Source: an uncultured Bacilli bacterium (GTDB taxonomy: Bacteria; Bacillota_I; Bacilli_A; RF39; UBA660). Taken from it: a DNA stretch of 63,578 bases. The DNA lies in NCBI GenBank assembly GCA_910586195.1, contig CAJUHO010000005.1, forward strand, positions 1-63,578, written 5' to 3'. The translations under genes and the position numbers were made by a program. Each line of letters starts with the position of its first letter. Position 1 is the first letter of the stretch. Under the pieces are notes generated by a model that saw only the letters and a program-made list of their open reading frames with translations, was not told the DNA's origin and made no database searches. Shown here in pieces: positions 26,491-35,152 of this stretch.

Positions 26491-27174
26491 ATGAATGAGG
26501 TATCAATGAAGGAATGGTTACAACAACCACATACACAACAGGAATACCAGGAACTATTTCTGAATATGGATTTAACAATGCACTATATTCATAATAGAGG
26601 GTATGGTATTTTATCAAAAAGAAGTAAAGATGGGTATCCGTTTTTTGATGTTAATCGTATTTCTGTTGTAACAGGAGAACGTCAAAGTGTCGTATTTCAT
26701 GATGTGGATGAAGTTAGTCCTAATTATCAAAATCAATTAGTTCGTGAAAATATTTATAGCCTATCTTATTTAGCGGTTAAAGCATACTCTAATTTTACAG
26801 AACAATTAAGTCATTCCTTTTTAAAGGAAAATTTTAATGAATTTGAGTCTTTTTTACCAGTAGAAGATATTCCATATTATAAAAATGTTATTCGTAGTGG
26901 TGCTAGTGTTTACTATTCAGAATATGTGCAAAAACGTACAGAAAGAGAAATTCAACAGGCAGCAGATATGATGCCGATTCCTTCTCGAAGCACGCAACTT
27001 ACAAAGTCTACTGATGTTGGAAAACAGATTGTGAATCAGTATGGCCAGCTAGATAATAATAATAATAACATGGCAGCTTTTGTTAGGTTATATGTATTTC
27101 CAGCGATTATTATTTTCTTAAGTTTGATTATTCCTATTATTGGTTGGATTTTCGCTCTTTTAGGAAATCGATAA
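26491..27174 (+). CDS. Tail-anchored membrane protein, unknown function
   Basis: 227 aa with a soluble N-terminal domain (about 1-165: short helices, rich in Tyr, Gln and Ser), a Ser/Thr/Asn-rich linker (DNNNNN near 186-190), and one C-terminal hydrophobic segment (about 197-222, LYVFPAIIIFLSLIIPIIGW), so it is probably tail-anchored with the bulk in the cytoplasm. I do not recognise the family. It sits between sigH and secE, where many Bacilli have rpmG (L33); no rpmG is present. The ATG follows TAGGGTGAG. Confidence 0.65.
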   Translation: MNEVSMKEWLQQPHTQQEYQELFLNMDLTMHYIHNRGYGILSKRSKDGYPFFDVNRISVVTGERQSVVFHDVDEVSPNYQNQLVRENIYSLSYLAVKAYSNFTEQLSHSFLKENFNEFESFLPVEDIPYYKNVIRSGASVYYSEYVQKRTEREIQQAADMMPIPSRSTQLTKSTDVGKQIVNQYGQLDNNNNNMAAFVRLYVFPAIIIFLSLIIPIIGWIFALLGNR

Positions 27175-27259
27175 AATCAGTAAATATGGATAAATAAAAT
27201 ATTTGACTCTTTTTGGAGGAGAATAAGCTTATAAAAGACAACTAAGTCTATGAAAAACA

Positions 27260-27311
27260 TTGACATCTCTTTTGGTTTATGGTATTTTACTAGTGAACAC
27301 GAAAGAGTGTT
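27260..27311 (+). promoter_or_regulatory. secE-nusG promoter with 5'-terminal hairpin
   Basis: TTGACA (27260-27265), 17-bp spacer, TATTTT (27283-27288). The transcript would open almost at once with a hairpin, AACAC (27296-27300), loop GAAAGA, GTGTT (27307-27311), followed by TTTATTTTG. It could be an attenuator or an mRNA-stabilising 5' stem. Confidence 0.55.
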
Positions 27312-27341
27312 TTTATTTTGATAAAAGAAAAGGTGAATGAT

Positions 27342-27602
27342 ATGGCCAAAAAAGAAAAAAATAAGAGTGAGGATATGAAAAAGGTTTCAAAAAAAGTTGA
27401 GAAATCAAAGAAGAAAAGTATATGGGAACGCTTTATGATATTTTGTCATGGTGTAGCGGATGAATTTAAAAAAGTTCACTGGCCTAATAAAAAAGATATG
27501 GTAAAATATTCTGTTGCAACAGTTGTCTTTGTTATTTTTCTTTCTTTATTTTTCTATTTAGTAGATGTTATTTTTGCCTTAGTTCATTCTTTGTTTCATT
27601 AG
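27342..27602 (+). CDS. secE: Preprotein translocase subunit SecE
   Basis: The clamp subunit of SecYEG. 86 aa: a Lys-rich cytoplasmic N-terminus (1-35), the amphipathic SecE helix (FCHGVADEFKKVHWPNKKDM), and one membrane span (about 57-82). ATG 27342 fits the AAAGGTG site; a TTG at 27318 is also in frame. It is directly upstream of nusG, as in nearly all bacteria. Confidence 0.93.
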   Translation: MAKKEKNKSEDMKKVSKKVEKSKKKSIWERFMIFCHGVADEFKKVHWPNKKDMVKYSVATVVFVIFLSLFFYLVDVIFALVHSLFH

Positions 27603-27619
27603 AAGGGGGGAATTAGTAT

Positions 27620-28153
27620 ATGGAAAAACAATGGTATGTAGTAAATACTTATTCAGGACATGAAAATAAAGTAAAAGAAAAATTAGAGATGCGTTCTGAG
27701 TCAATGGATATGCAGGATTACATTTTTAGAGTAATTGTTCCAGAACAAAAAGAAGTGGAAGTAAAAGATGGTGTTCAAAAGGAGCATTTAAAAAAGATGT
27801 TTCCAGGTTATATTTTAGTAGAGATGATTATGACTGATGAGGCATGGTATATTGTCCGTAATACTCCTGGTGTTACAGGGTTTATTGGTTCTAGTGGAAA
27901 GGGTGCAAAGCCTACCCCATTGCAACCATATGAGGTGGATAAAATTTTATCTAATATGGGAATTAGTCGTATGGATGTTGATAAAGATTTAGCAGTAGGA
28001 ACTAAAGTTAGTATTGTAGATGGTCCATTTAAGGGAATGTTTGGTAAAGTTGATGAGTTGGATCTTACTAATAATAAAATAGTATTACTTGTTGATTTAT
28101 TTGGACAAGAAACTAGTGTTGAAGTTGAACTAAATCAAATTCAAAAAGCATAA
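27620..28153 (+). CDS. nusG: Transcription termination/antitermination factor NusG
   Basis: Binds RNA polymerase and modulates pausing and coupling to ribosomes. 177 aa. The NGN domain starts KQWYVVNTYSGHENKVKEKL and contains FPGYILVEM and VRNTPGVTGFIG; the KOW domain is near 127-150 (VSIVDGPFKGMFGKVDEL). It starts 17 bp after secE with GGGGGG ahead. Confidence 0.97.
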   Translation: MEKQWYVVNTYSGHENKVKEKLEMRSESMDMQDYIFRVIVPEQKEVEVKDGVQKEHLKKMFPGYILVEMIMTDEAWYIVRNTPGVTGFIGSSGKGAKPTPLQPYEVDKILSNMGISRMDVDKDLAVGTKVSIVDGPFKGMFGKVDELDLTNNKIVLLVDLFGQETSVEVELNQIQKA

Positions 28154-28220
28154 AATAGTTGCAAATAGATAATTATTGTGTTATTATTTAGGGGCTATAT
28201 TAAATTAATATAGATATTAA

Positions 28221-28280
28221 GTGGGAAGCGACAAAGAGGCTTTGAAAAAAGCGGATGAAAAGCTATTTGTACCACTCGCG
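28221..28280 (+). promoter_or_regulatory. rplK leader, candidate ribosomal protein L1 binding site
   Basis: Closing stem GTGG (28221-28224) with CCAC (28272-28275); the 3' strand reads TTTGTACCAC. The same features (GTGG...AAG, TTGTACCAC) recur before rplA at 28817-28849. L1 is known to repress the L11-L1 operon by binding its mRNA; the match to that site is inference. Confidence 0.4.
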
Positions 28281-28309
28281 AAAACAAAAAAATATAGGAG
28301 GTGTTTTTC

Positions 28310-28780
28310 GTGGCAAAAGAAGTAGTTAAAAAGATTAAATTACAAATTGAAGCAGGAAAAGCGACACCAGCACCACCAGTTGGTACTGTATTAGGACCTG
28401 CGGGAATCAATTTAGGAGAATTTTGTACAAAATATAATGAAGCTACTAGGGATAAAATGGGTGATGTTTTACCAGTAGAGATTTCAATATATGAGGATAG
28501 AAGTTTTGACTTTGTTATCAAGACTCCGCCAACTAGTTTCTTACTAAAGAAATATGCCAAGGTTGCTAAGGGTTCTGTTAAAGGAGCAGCTGCTGTTGTT
28601 GCAACTTTAACACAAGCACAACTTAAAGAAATTGCAGAAATTAAACTACCTGATTTGAATTGTTATACAGTAGAAGAAGCAATGAGAATTGTAGAGGGAA
28701 CTGCAAGAAACATGGGAATTGCAGTTGAAGGCTTTGGTAGTTCTAGTGATGAAAAAGTAGAAGAAAATAGTGAAGCATAA
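28310..28780 (+). CDS. rplK: Ribosomal protein L11
   Basis: Large-subunit stalk-base protein that binds 23S rRNA in the GTPase-associated centre. 156 aa. The N-terminal domain has the proline-rich GKATPAPPVGTVLGPAGINL; the C-terminal RNA-binding domain ends AMRIVEGTARNMGI, then an acidic tail. The start is GTG 28310, giving MAKEVVKKIK, spaced 6 nt from AGGAGGTG. Confidence 0.97.
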   Translation: MAKEVVKKIKLQIEAGKATPAPPVGTVLGPAGINLGEFCTKYNEATRDKMGDVLPVEISIYEDRSFDFVIKTPPTSFLLKKYAKVAKGSVKGAAAVVATLTQAQLKEIAEIKLPDLNCYTVEEAMRIVEGTARNMGIAVEGFGSSSDEKVEENSEA

Positions 28781-28801
28781 TTTAAAGTAATGAGTAATCA
28801 T

Positions 28802-28850
28802 GTAGGTATTTTTACCTATGTGGAAGGTAATATCCGCTTGTACCACATAA
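28802..28850 (+). promoter_or_regulatory. rplA leader hairpins, candidate L1 autoregulatory site
   Basis: A first stem (TAGGTA/TACCTA) is followed by TATGTGG (28817-28823) pairing with CCACATA (28843-28849), just before AGGAGG. It shares TTGTACCAC with the rplK leader. Confidence 0.45.
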
Positions 28851-28862
28851 GGAGGAATAAAA

Positions 28863-29561
28863 ATGAAGAAGAGAAGTAAAAAGTATAATGAAGCTTTATC
28901 AAAGATAGAGAAAAATAAAGTATATGAAAAAACAGAAGCTGTGAAGCTTGTAAAAGACACTTCTATTAGTACTTTTGATGGTTCTATTGAAGTTGCTATG
29001 CGTTTAAATCTAGATACTAAAAAGGCTGATCAACAATTAAGAGGAGCTATTACTTTACCAAAAGGAACTGGAAAAGAAGTAAAAGTACTAGTAATTGCTA
29101 AAGGAGAAAATGCAAAGAAGGCACAAGATGCAGGCGCTGATTTTGTCGGTGATATGGATATGATTGAGAAAATCGAAAAAGAAAACTGGTTTGATTTTGA
29201 TACCATGATTGCTACACCCGATATGATGCCTCTTCTTGGTAAGTTGGGACGTGTTTTAGGACCTAAAGGTTTAATGCCAAATCCTAAGACAGGTACTGTT
29301 ACTATGGATGTTGCAAAGGCAGTAGAGGAAGTTAAGGCAGGACGTGTTGAGTATAGAACTGATAGTTATGGTAATGTTCATGCACTTATTGGTAAATCTT
29401 CCTTCAAAGAAGAAGATTTAATTGAAAATTTAAATGCCTTTGTTGCAACAATTTTAAAGATTAAACCTGCAACAGTAAAAGGTGATTATGTTAAGAATAT
29501 CTCAATTTCTTCTACAATGGGTCCTGGTATAAAGATTAATATTCAAGACTTTGACAAATAG
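28863..29561 (+). CDS. rplA: Ribosomal protein L1
   Basis: Forms the mobile L1 stalk near the E site and usually represses its own operon. 232 aa with the typical start MKKRSKKYNEAL, KPKGLMPNPKTGTV-type signature (LGPKGLMPNPKTGTVT) and VEYRTDSYGNVHALIGK. It follows rplK after an 82-bp leader, and its stop codon overlaps the promoter of rplJ. Confidence 0.97.
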   Translation: MKKRSKKYNEALSKIEKNKVYEKTEAVKLVKDTSISTFDGSIEVAMRLNLDTKKADQQLRGAITLPKGTGKEVKVLVIAKGENAKKAQDAGADFVGDMDMIEKIEKENWFDFDTMIATPDMMPLLGKLGRVLGPKGLMPNPKTGTVTMDVAKAVEEVKAGRVEYRTDSYGNVHALIGKSSFKEEDLIENLNAFVATILKIKPATVKGDYVKNISISSTMGPGIKINIQDFDK

Positions 29562-29579
29562 AAGAGTTTGAGTTATAAT
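29551..29579 (+). promoter_or_regulatory. Consensus promoter of rplJL
   Basis: TTGACA (29551-29556), 17-bp spacer, TATAAT (29574-29579): a perfect match. The -35 lies inside the last codons of rplA. Confidence 0.85.
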
Positions 29580-29589
29580 AAAAACAATT

Positions 29590-29697
29590 TGTTGGTGCCA
29601 TAGACAGTAGGTAATTTGTAAATCCTACCGAGGACTACTTTATGAAGTAAATAAAAGTTCTTCCTGTCTATGTTGGAGGAACTTTTTGTGGCTAAGA
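29590..29697 (+). ncRNA. L10 leader with intrinsic attenuator
   Basis: GGTGCCATAGACAG opens a stem closed by CCTGTCTATG; inside are GTAGG/CCTAC and the kink-turn-like CCGAGGAC. This is the known L10(L12)4 binding leader. The 3' end can refold as GTTCTTCC (29657-29664 region) with GGAGGAAC, followed by TTTTT, so excess L10-L12 should promote early termination before rplJ. Confidence 0.85.
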
Positions 29698-29719
29698 CGA
29701 ATCAAGGAGGAGGTGTGTT

Positions 29720-30214
29720 ATGGCAAGTGAGAAAATCTTAAAACAAAAGCAGACTGTAATTGATGAGATTAAGTCTCGTGTAAATGAGGCAAATACTATT
29801 GTTTTATTTGATTATCGAGGACTTACTGATAGTGAAGCAAAGGAACTTCGTCGTAAATTAAGAGAGTCTAATTCTGACTATAAAGTATATAAAAATACTT
29901 TGATGGCTAGAGCATTTAATGATTTAAATATTGATTTGAATGATTCTTTAAATGGTCCTAGTGCCTTTGCTTACGGTGAAGATCAAGTTGCGCCCATTAA
30001 GATTTTAACGGATTTTGCTAAAAATCACCCAGCATTAAATTTAAAAGTAGGAATTATTGATGGTGAAATCGCCGATAAGGCTAAATTAGGGGAGTATGCC
30101 TCTTTACCGTCAAGAGATGGTTTACTTACTATGCTTGCTGGTGGAATGATTGGGCTTGTAAAAGACTTATCTATTTGTTTAGATTTGTATGCAAATCAAA
30201 AAGAAGAAAATTAA
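29720..30214 (+). CDS. rplJ: Ribosomal protein L10
   Basis: Base of the L7/L12 stalk. 164 aa. It begins MASEKILKQKQTVIDEIKSRV, has DYRGLTDSEAKELRRKLRE and YKVYKNTLMARAF, and ends in the helix that binds L12 dimers. AGGAGGAGG precedes the ATG. It is regulated by the leader just upstream. Confidence 0.97.
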   Translation: MASEKILKQKQTVIDEIKSRVNEANTIVLFDYRGLTDSEAKELRRKLRESNSDYKVYKNTLMARAFNDLNIDLNDSLNGPSAFAYGEDQVAPIKILTDFAKNHPALNLKVGIIDGEIADKAKLGEYASLPSRDGLLTMLAGGMIGLVKDLSICLDLYANQKEEN

Positions 30215-30243
30215 TTAAATTATAAAAATAGGAGGAAAAGAAA

Positions 30244-30615
30244 ATGGCTAAATTAAATAAAGATGATTTTATTAGTGCTTTAAAAGAGATGAATCTTTTA
30301 GAAATCAAAGAATTAGTAGATGCAATGAAGGAGGAATTTGGAGTAGATCCATCTGCAGTAGCAGTTGCTGCTCCAGTTGCTGGAGGTGCAGCAGATGATG
30401 CAGCACCAGCTGCAGTAACAGTAAGTATTGCTGATGCAGGAGCTGGAAAAGTTGCTGTAATTAAAGTAGTTCGTGAAATTACTGGACTTGGATTAAAAGA
30501 GTCTAAAGATATCGTTGATCAAAACGGTGTAGTTAAGGAAAATATTCCTGTTGATGAGGCTAATGAAATCAAAGCTAAGCTTGAAGAAGCTGGAGCTACA
30601 GTAGAAGTTAAATAA
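30244..30615 (+). CDS. rplL: Ribosomal protein L7/L12
   Basis: The multicopy stalk protein that recruits translation factors. 123 aa: N-terminal dimerisation helices (FISALKEMNLLEIKELVDAM), an alanine-rich hinge (about 36-58) and the C-terminal factor-binding domain (KVAVIKVVREITGLGLKESK). A terminator follows. Confidence 0.98.
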   Translation: MAKLNKDDFISALKEMNLLEIKELVDAMKEEFGVDPSAVAVAAPVAGGAADDAAPAAVTVSIADAGAGKVAVIKVVREITGLGLKESKDIVDQNGVVKENIPVDEANEIKAKLEEAGATVEVK

Positions 30616-30621
30616 TGAAAG

Positions 30622-30648
30622 AGAGTCTATTTATAGATTCTTTTTTTG
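30622..30648 (+). terminator. Intrinsic terminator after rplL
   Basis: AGAGTCTA (30622-30629) pairs with TAGATTCT (30633-30640) with one G-T pair, then seven T residues. Confidence 0.8.
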
Positions 30649-30759
30649 TTTTTATATTTTATTCTTTGATAGATAGAGTGAGTGTATGATGAAAGCAATT
30701 CAAAAGTTATCTATATTTTTGTATGAAGTTAGAAAAAACGTAAAAGTTTGTAAAAGTGA

Positions 30760-30788
30760 TTGACAAAATTTGGTGTTTTCTATATAAT
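30760..30788 (+). promoter_or_regulatory. Consensus promoter of rsmC-rpoB-rpoC
   Basis: TTGACA (30760-30765), 17-bp spacer, TATAAT (30783-30788). Confidence 0.85.
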
Positions 30789-30803
30789 ATAGTTTACGAA
30801 AGG

Positions 30804-30838
30804 AGACAACTGAACTTTTAGTAAGCGGTTGTCTTTTT
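30804..30838 (+). terminator. Leader terminator (attenuator) ahead of rsmC-rpoBC
   Basis: AGACAAC (30804-30810) pairs with GTTGTCT (30828-30834), followed by TTTT and CC. It lies only about 10 nt after the expected transcription start at 30795, so it acts on the leader of the rsmC message rather than on rplL, which already has its own terminator. Confidence 0.7.
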
Positions 30839-30865
30839 CCTTTTTATATTATAGAGGATGATTAA

Positions 30866-31450
30866 ATGGGTCAATATTTTGAAAATGAAAGATTACCAAG
30901 TAAATTGCAAAAAAAAGAAGTTTTTGTCTGTGGGGAGAGGTTTTTATTTTATACAGACAACGGCGTTTTTTCTAAAGATGGGCTTGACTATGGAAGTAGG
31001 CTTTTATTAGAGACTATTGTACAAGAAGATATGGGAAGTCATATCTTGGATGTTGGATGTGGTTATGGTCCGATTGGCATAGTACTGCAAAAAATAAAAG
31101 ATATCTATGTTGATATGGTAGATGTGAATCTTAGAGCACTTCATTTAGCAGAGAGAAATATGAAAGAAAATGGATGTGAATCTATTCGCGTTTTTGAGAG
31201 TGATTGTTATAGTAATGTAGAAGGTAAGTATACATCTATTATTACAAATCCTCCAATTCGTGCTGGGAAAAAGGTGGTCTATGAAATTGTGATGAAGGCT
31301 AAAGACTATTTAGAAAAAGACGGAAAATTATTTTTGGTAATTCGTAAAGAACAGGGTGCAAAATCGCTAATTTCCGACTTACAAGAATTATATAATGTAG
31401 AAGTGTTAGAACGAAGAAAAGGATTTTTTATAATAAAATGTACATTTTAA
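30866..31450 (+). CDS. RsmC/RlmG-like class I methyltransferase
   Basis: 194 aa. SAM-binding motif I is ILDVGCGYGPIGI, the acidic loop is DMVDVNLRAL, and the catalytic motif for N-methylation of a base is TNPPIRAGK. This is the YbxB-type protein encoded between rplL and rpoB in Bacillus; the family methylates guanines in rRNA, but the exact target is not shown here. ATG follows GAGGATG. It probably shares its promoter with rpoB. Confidence 0.88.
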   Translation: MGQYFENERLPSKLQKKEVFVCGERFLFYTDNGVFSKDGLDYGSRLLLETIVQEDMGSHILDVGCGYGPIGIVLQKIKDIYVDMVDVNLRALHLAERNMKENGCESIRVFESDCYSNVEGKYTSIITNPPIRAGKKVVYEIVMKAKDYLEKDGKLFLVIRKEQGAKSLISDLQELYNVEVLERRKGFFIIKCTF

Positions 31451-31552
31451 TTGACTTATTGATTCTTTTGTGTTAATAATATAAATTGGCAACGTATTAT
31501 TTTTTTATGAATATGTTCTTTGAATTTATTATGTGTATAGGGGTGAATGAGA

Positions 31553-34500
31553 GTGGCATATAAGAACGTAAAATGCGGTGATTATCGTATAAGAAGAAAT
31601 TTTTCAAAAATTAGAAATACATACGAATTAAAAGACTTGTTAGAGATTCAAAAGAAGTCTTATAATTGGTTTGTAGCGCAGGGGATTAAAGAAGTTTTTG
31701 AGGATTTATTTCCTGTTGAAAACTTCTCTGGGACTCTATCTTTAGAATTTGGTGATTATCATTTTGATGAGCCTAAATATTCTATTAAAGAGAGCAAAGA
31801 CAGAGAGTCTACTTTTGCTGCGCCTTTAAAAGTGGAAGTACGATTATTTAATCGTGAAACTGGTGAAGTGAAAGAACAAGAAATATTTATGGGTGATATG
31901 CCTATCATGACTGATAGTGGAACCTTTATTATTAATGGTGCAGAACGTGTTATCGTTTCTCAACTAGTTCGTTCTCCTAGTGTTTATTTTAATCATGAAA
32001 TTGATAAAAATGGACGTGAATTAATTACTTCTCAAATTATTCCTACTCGTGGAACATGGTTAGAATTTGAAACAGATGCTAGGGATGTTTTGTATGTAAG
32101 AATTGATCGTACTAGAAAAGTAACTCTTACTACGTTACTTCGTGCTTTTGGTCTTTCTAGTGATGAAGAAATTCTAACGATGTTTGGTGAAGATGATTAT
32201 ATCAAAAATACGATTAGTAAAGATGCTTCTAAGAATACAGATGAGGCACTAATTGAGATTTATGAAAAGTTAAGACCTGGAGAACCTGCTACACTTGATT
32301 CTTCCAAGAATCAAATTATTACTCGTTTCTTTGATGAATTTCGTTATGATTTAGCACGTGTTGGACGTTATAAATTTAACCGTAAACTTAATGTGTTGGA
32401 TCGTTTATTAAATCAAACGTTAGCAGAGGATATTAAAATAGAAGGAGAAGTTATTCTTGCTAAAGGAACAGTAATTACAAAAGTTAATTTGGATATTTTA
32501 AAAGATGCATTAGAAAAAGGCTTTGGTGTTCGTGATGCTAAAGTGAATGAAGAATTAGATACTTATAATCGTATTCAAGAAATAAAAATTGTAGATCCAA
32601 TGGATAAGAAGAAAAAGCTAATTGTAATTGGAAATGATCAAGAACTTGAAGTTAAGAGATTAACAATTTCCGATGTATATGCTTCAGTTTCTTATTATTT
32701 GAATTTACTTCATGGTGTTGGTAACTTTGATGAAATTGATCATTTAGGAAATCGTCGTATTCGTCAAGTTGGAGAACTTTTACAAAATCAATTTAGAATT
32801 GGTGTTTCCCGTATGGAACGTGTGATTCGTGAACGTATGACAACACAGGAGATGGAAGAAGTTACTCCTAAGACACTTATTAATATTCGTCCTGTTACTG
32901 CTGCAATGAAAGAATTCTTTGGTAGCAGTCAATTATCTCAATTTATGGATCAAACGAATCCAATTGCTGAGCTTACGAATAAACGTCGTTTATCAGCTTT
33001 AGGACCTGGTGGTCTTTCAAGAGATCGTGCTGGTGTTGAAGTTCGAGATGTTAATACTTCTCATTATGGTAGAATTTGTCCAATTGAGTCTCCAGAAGGA
33101 CCTAATATCGGGCTTATTACCTCTCTTGCAAGTTATGCGAAAATTGATGAATATGGCTTTATTATGACACCATATCGTAAGGTAGTGGACTGTAAGATTA
33201 CAGATGAGGTTCATTATTTAACAGCAGATGAGGAACTTGATTATATTATTTCTCAATCTACTGTTGAAACAAATGATGATAATACTATTACACAACCACA
33301 AGTAAATGCTCGTTTTAGAGGAGATAATATTTTAGCAAAACCTGAGCAGGTTGATTATATCGATGTGTCTCCTCAACAGGTTGTATCTGTTACAACAAGT
33401 TGTATTCCATTCTTGGAACATGATGATGCTACTCGTGCTTCTATGGGAGCTAATATGCAACGTCAGGCTATGCCATTAATAAAGACAGAAGCACCATTTA
33501 TTGGAACAGGTGTTGAACATATTGCTGCAAAAGATTCTGGAGTTGTTATTGTTGCAAAAGCAGACGGAGTTGTAGAATATGTGGATGCTAAGAAAATTGT
33601 TGTTAAAAACAAAGGTGGTAAAGATACTTATTATTTAGCTAATTTTGAGCTTGCTAACTCTGGTATTTGTAATCATCAAAGACCTATTGTAAAAGTAGGC
33701 GATAAGGTAGTTGCTGGAAAAACAATTCTTGCAGATGGTAATAGTACAGATATGGGAGAACTTGCCTTAGGTAAAAATATGGTAGTTGCTTTCATGACTT
33801 TTGATGGTTATAACTATGAAGATGCTGTTATCTTAAATGAAAATTTGGTTAAGGAAGATGCCTATACATCACTTCATTTGGAAGATTATGAAATGCAATG
33901 TCGTGAGACAAAACTTGGACCAGAAGAGATTACACGTGACATTCCAAACGTTAGTGAGGAGGCTCGTCGTAATCTAGATGAAAATGGTATTGTCACAATT
34001 GGTACTGAAGTAAAAGAGGGAGATATTTTAGTTGGTAAGGTTACTCCTAAGGGTATGGCTGAACTTACTTCAGAGGAAAAATTGTTACATGCTATATTTG
34101 GTGAGAAGACAAGAGAAGTACGTGATACCTCTTTGCGTGTGCCACATGGTGGAGATGGTATTGTTCATGATATTAAGATTTATTCACGTAAGGATAATGA
34201 TGAACTACCTGCAGGTGTTTCTAAAATTATTCGTGTATATATTATTCAAAAACGTAAAATTCAAGTGGGAGATAAAATGTCTGGACGTCATGGTAACAAA
34301 GGTGTTATTTCCTTAATTCTTCCACAGGAAGATATGCCATATTTGCCAGATGGTACTCCAGTAGATGTTATGCTTAATCCACAAGGTGTTCCGTCACGTA
34401 TGAATTTAGGACAAATTTTAGAGTTGCATATGGGTATGGCGGCTAAAAAGTTGGGTGTTCATGTTGCAACTCCAGTATTTGATGGTGCTCATATCGATGA

Positions 34501-35152
34501 TATTGAAGCTATGATGGCAGAAGCTGGAATGGATAAAGATGGAAAAACAATTCTTTATAATGGACGTACTGGTGAGCCATTTGATAATCGTATTTCTGTT
34601 GGTGTAATGTATATGATTAAGTTGCATCATATGGTTGATGATAAACTTCATGCTCGTGCGACTGGTCCATATTCACTTGTTACACAACAACCTCTTGGTG
34701 GTAAAGCACAATTTGGTGGACAGAGATTTGGAGAGATGGAAGTTTGGGCTTTATATGCTTATGGTGCTGCACATACCCTACAAGAAATTTTAACTGTTAA
34801 ATCAGATGATGTTGTTGGTCGTGTTAAGGTATATGAAGCGATTGTTAAGGGTCAAGAAGTAAATCAAGCTGGTGTTCCTGAATCATTTAGAGTATTAATG
34901 AAAGAATTCCAAGCATTGGGACTTGATATTTCTATTATTAATGACGAAGGTGAAACATTAGAATTAAAAGAAATTGAAGATGCAGAAGATAAAGAAGATA
35001 TGAAACTTTCTATTGATGAATTTGAGGCAGCTCCTGTGAAGGAAGTAAAACAGGAAGAAGAAGAGATGGAATTAGAAGTAGAAGAAATAGATGAAGAAGA
35101 TGAATTTCCAGGTGATGAAGAATTATTAGAGGAAGGAGTGGATGCTGAATGA
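31553..35152 (+). CDS. rpoB: RNA polymerase beta subunit
   Basis: Catalytic subunit of RNA polymerase, including the rifampicin-binding region (FFGSSQLSQFMDQTNPIAELTNKRRLSALGPGGLSRDRA, split here: GSSQLSQFMDQ and KRRLSALGPGGL). Other landmarks are SPEGPNIGLI, YNYEDAVILNE, GDKMSGRHGNKGV and GGKAQFGGQRFGEMEVWAL. About 1199 aa, with a long acidic C-terminal tail (about 1140-1199). GTG 31553 gives MAYKNVK and correct spacing from AGGGGTGA; the ATG at 31547 is too close. It overlaps rpoC by 4 bp. Confidence 0.98.
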   Translation: MAYKNVKCGDYRIRRNFSKIRNTYELKDLLEIQKKSYNWFVAQGIKEVFEDLFPVENFSGTLSLEFGDYHFDEPKYSIKESKDRESTFAAPLKVEVRLFNRETGEVKEQEIFMGDMPIMTDSGTFIINGAERVIVSQLVRSPSVYFNHEIDKNGRELITSQIIPTRGTWLEFETDARDVLYVRIDRTRKVTLTTLLRAFGLSSDEEILTMFGEDDYIKNTISKDASKNTDEALIEIYEKLRPGEPATLDSSKNQIITRFFDEFRYDLARVGRYKFNRKLNVLDRLLNQTLAEDIKIEGEVILAKGTVITKVNLDILKDALEKGFGVRDAKVNEELDTYNRIQEIKIVDPMDKKKKLIVIGNDQELEVKRLTISDVYASVSYYLNLLHGVGNFDEIDHLGNRRIRQVGELLQNQFRIGVSRMERVIRERMTTQEMEEVTPKTLINIRPVTAAMKEFFGSSQLSQFMDQTNPIAELTNKRRLSALGPGGLSRDRAGVEVRDVNTSHYGRICPIESPEGPNIGLITSLASYAKIDEYGFIMTPYRKVVDCKITDEVHYLTADEELDYIISQSTVETNDDNTITQPQVNARFRGDNILAKPEQVDYIDVSPQQVVSVTTSCIPFLEHDDATRASMGANMQRQAMPLIKTEAPFIGTGVEHIAAKDSGVVIVAKADGVVEYVDAKKIVVKNKGGKDTYYLANFELANSGICNHQRPIVKVGDKVVAGKTILADGNSTDMGELALGKNMVVAFMTFDGYNYEDAVILNENLVKEDAYTSLHLEDYEMQCRETKLGPEEITRDIPNVSEEARRNLDENGIVTIGTEVKEGDILVGKVTPKGMAELTSEEKLLHAIFGEKTREVRDTSLRVPHGGDGIVHDIKIYSRKDNDELPAGVSKIIRVYIIQKRKIQVGDKMSGRHGNKGVISLILPQEDMPYLPDGTPVDVMLNPQGVPSRMNLGQILELHMGMAAKKLGVHVATPVFDGAHIDDIEAMMAEAGMDKDGKTILYNGRTGEPFDNRISVGVMYMIKLHHMVDDKLHARATGPYSLVTQQPLGGKAQFGGQRFGEMEVWALYAYGAAHTLQEILTVKSDDVVGRVKVYEAIVKGQEVNQAGVPESFRVLMKEFQALGLDISIINDEGETLELKEIEDAEDKEDMKLSIDEFEAAPVKEVKQEEEEMELEVEEIDEEDEFPGDEELLEEGVDAE

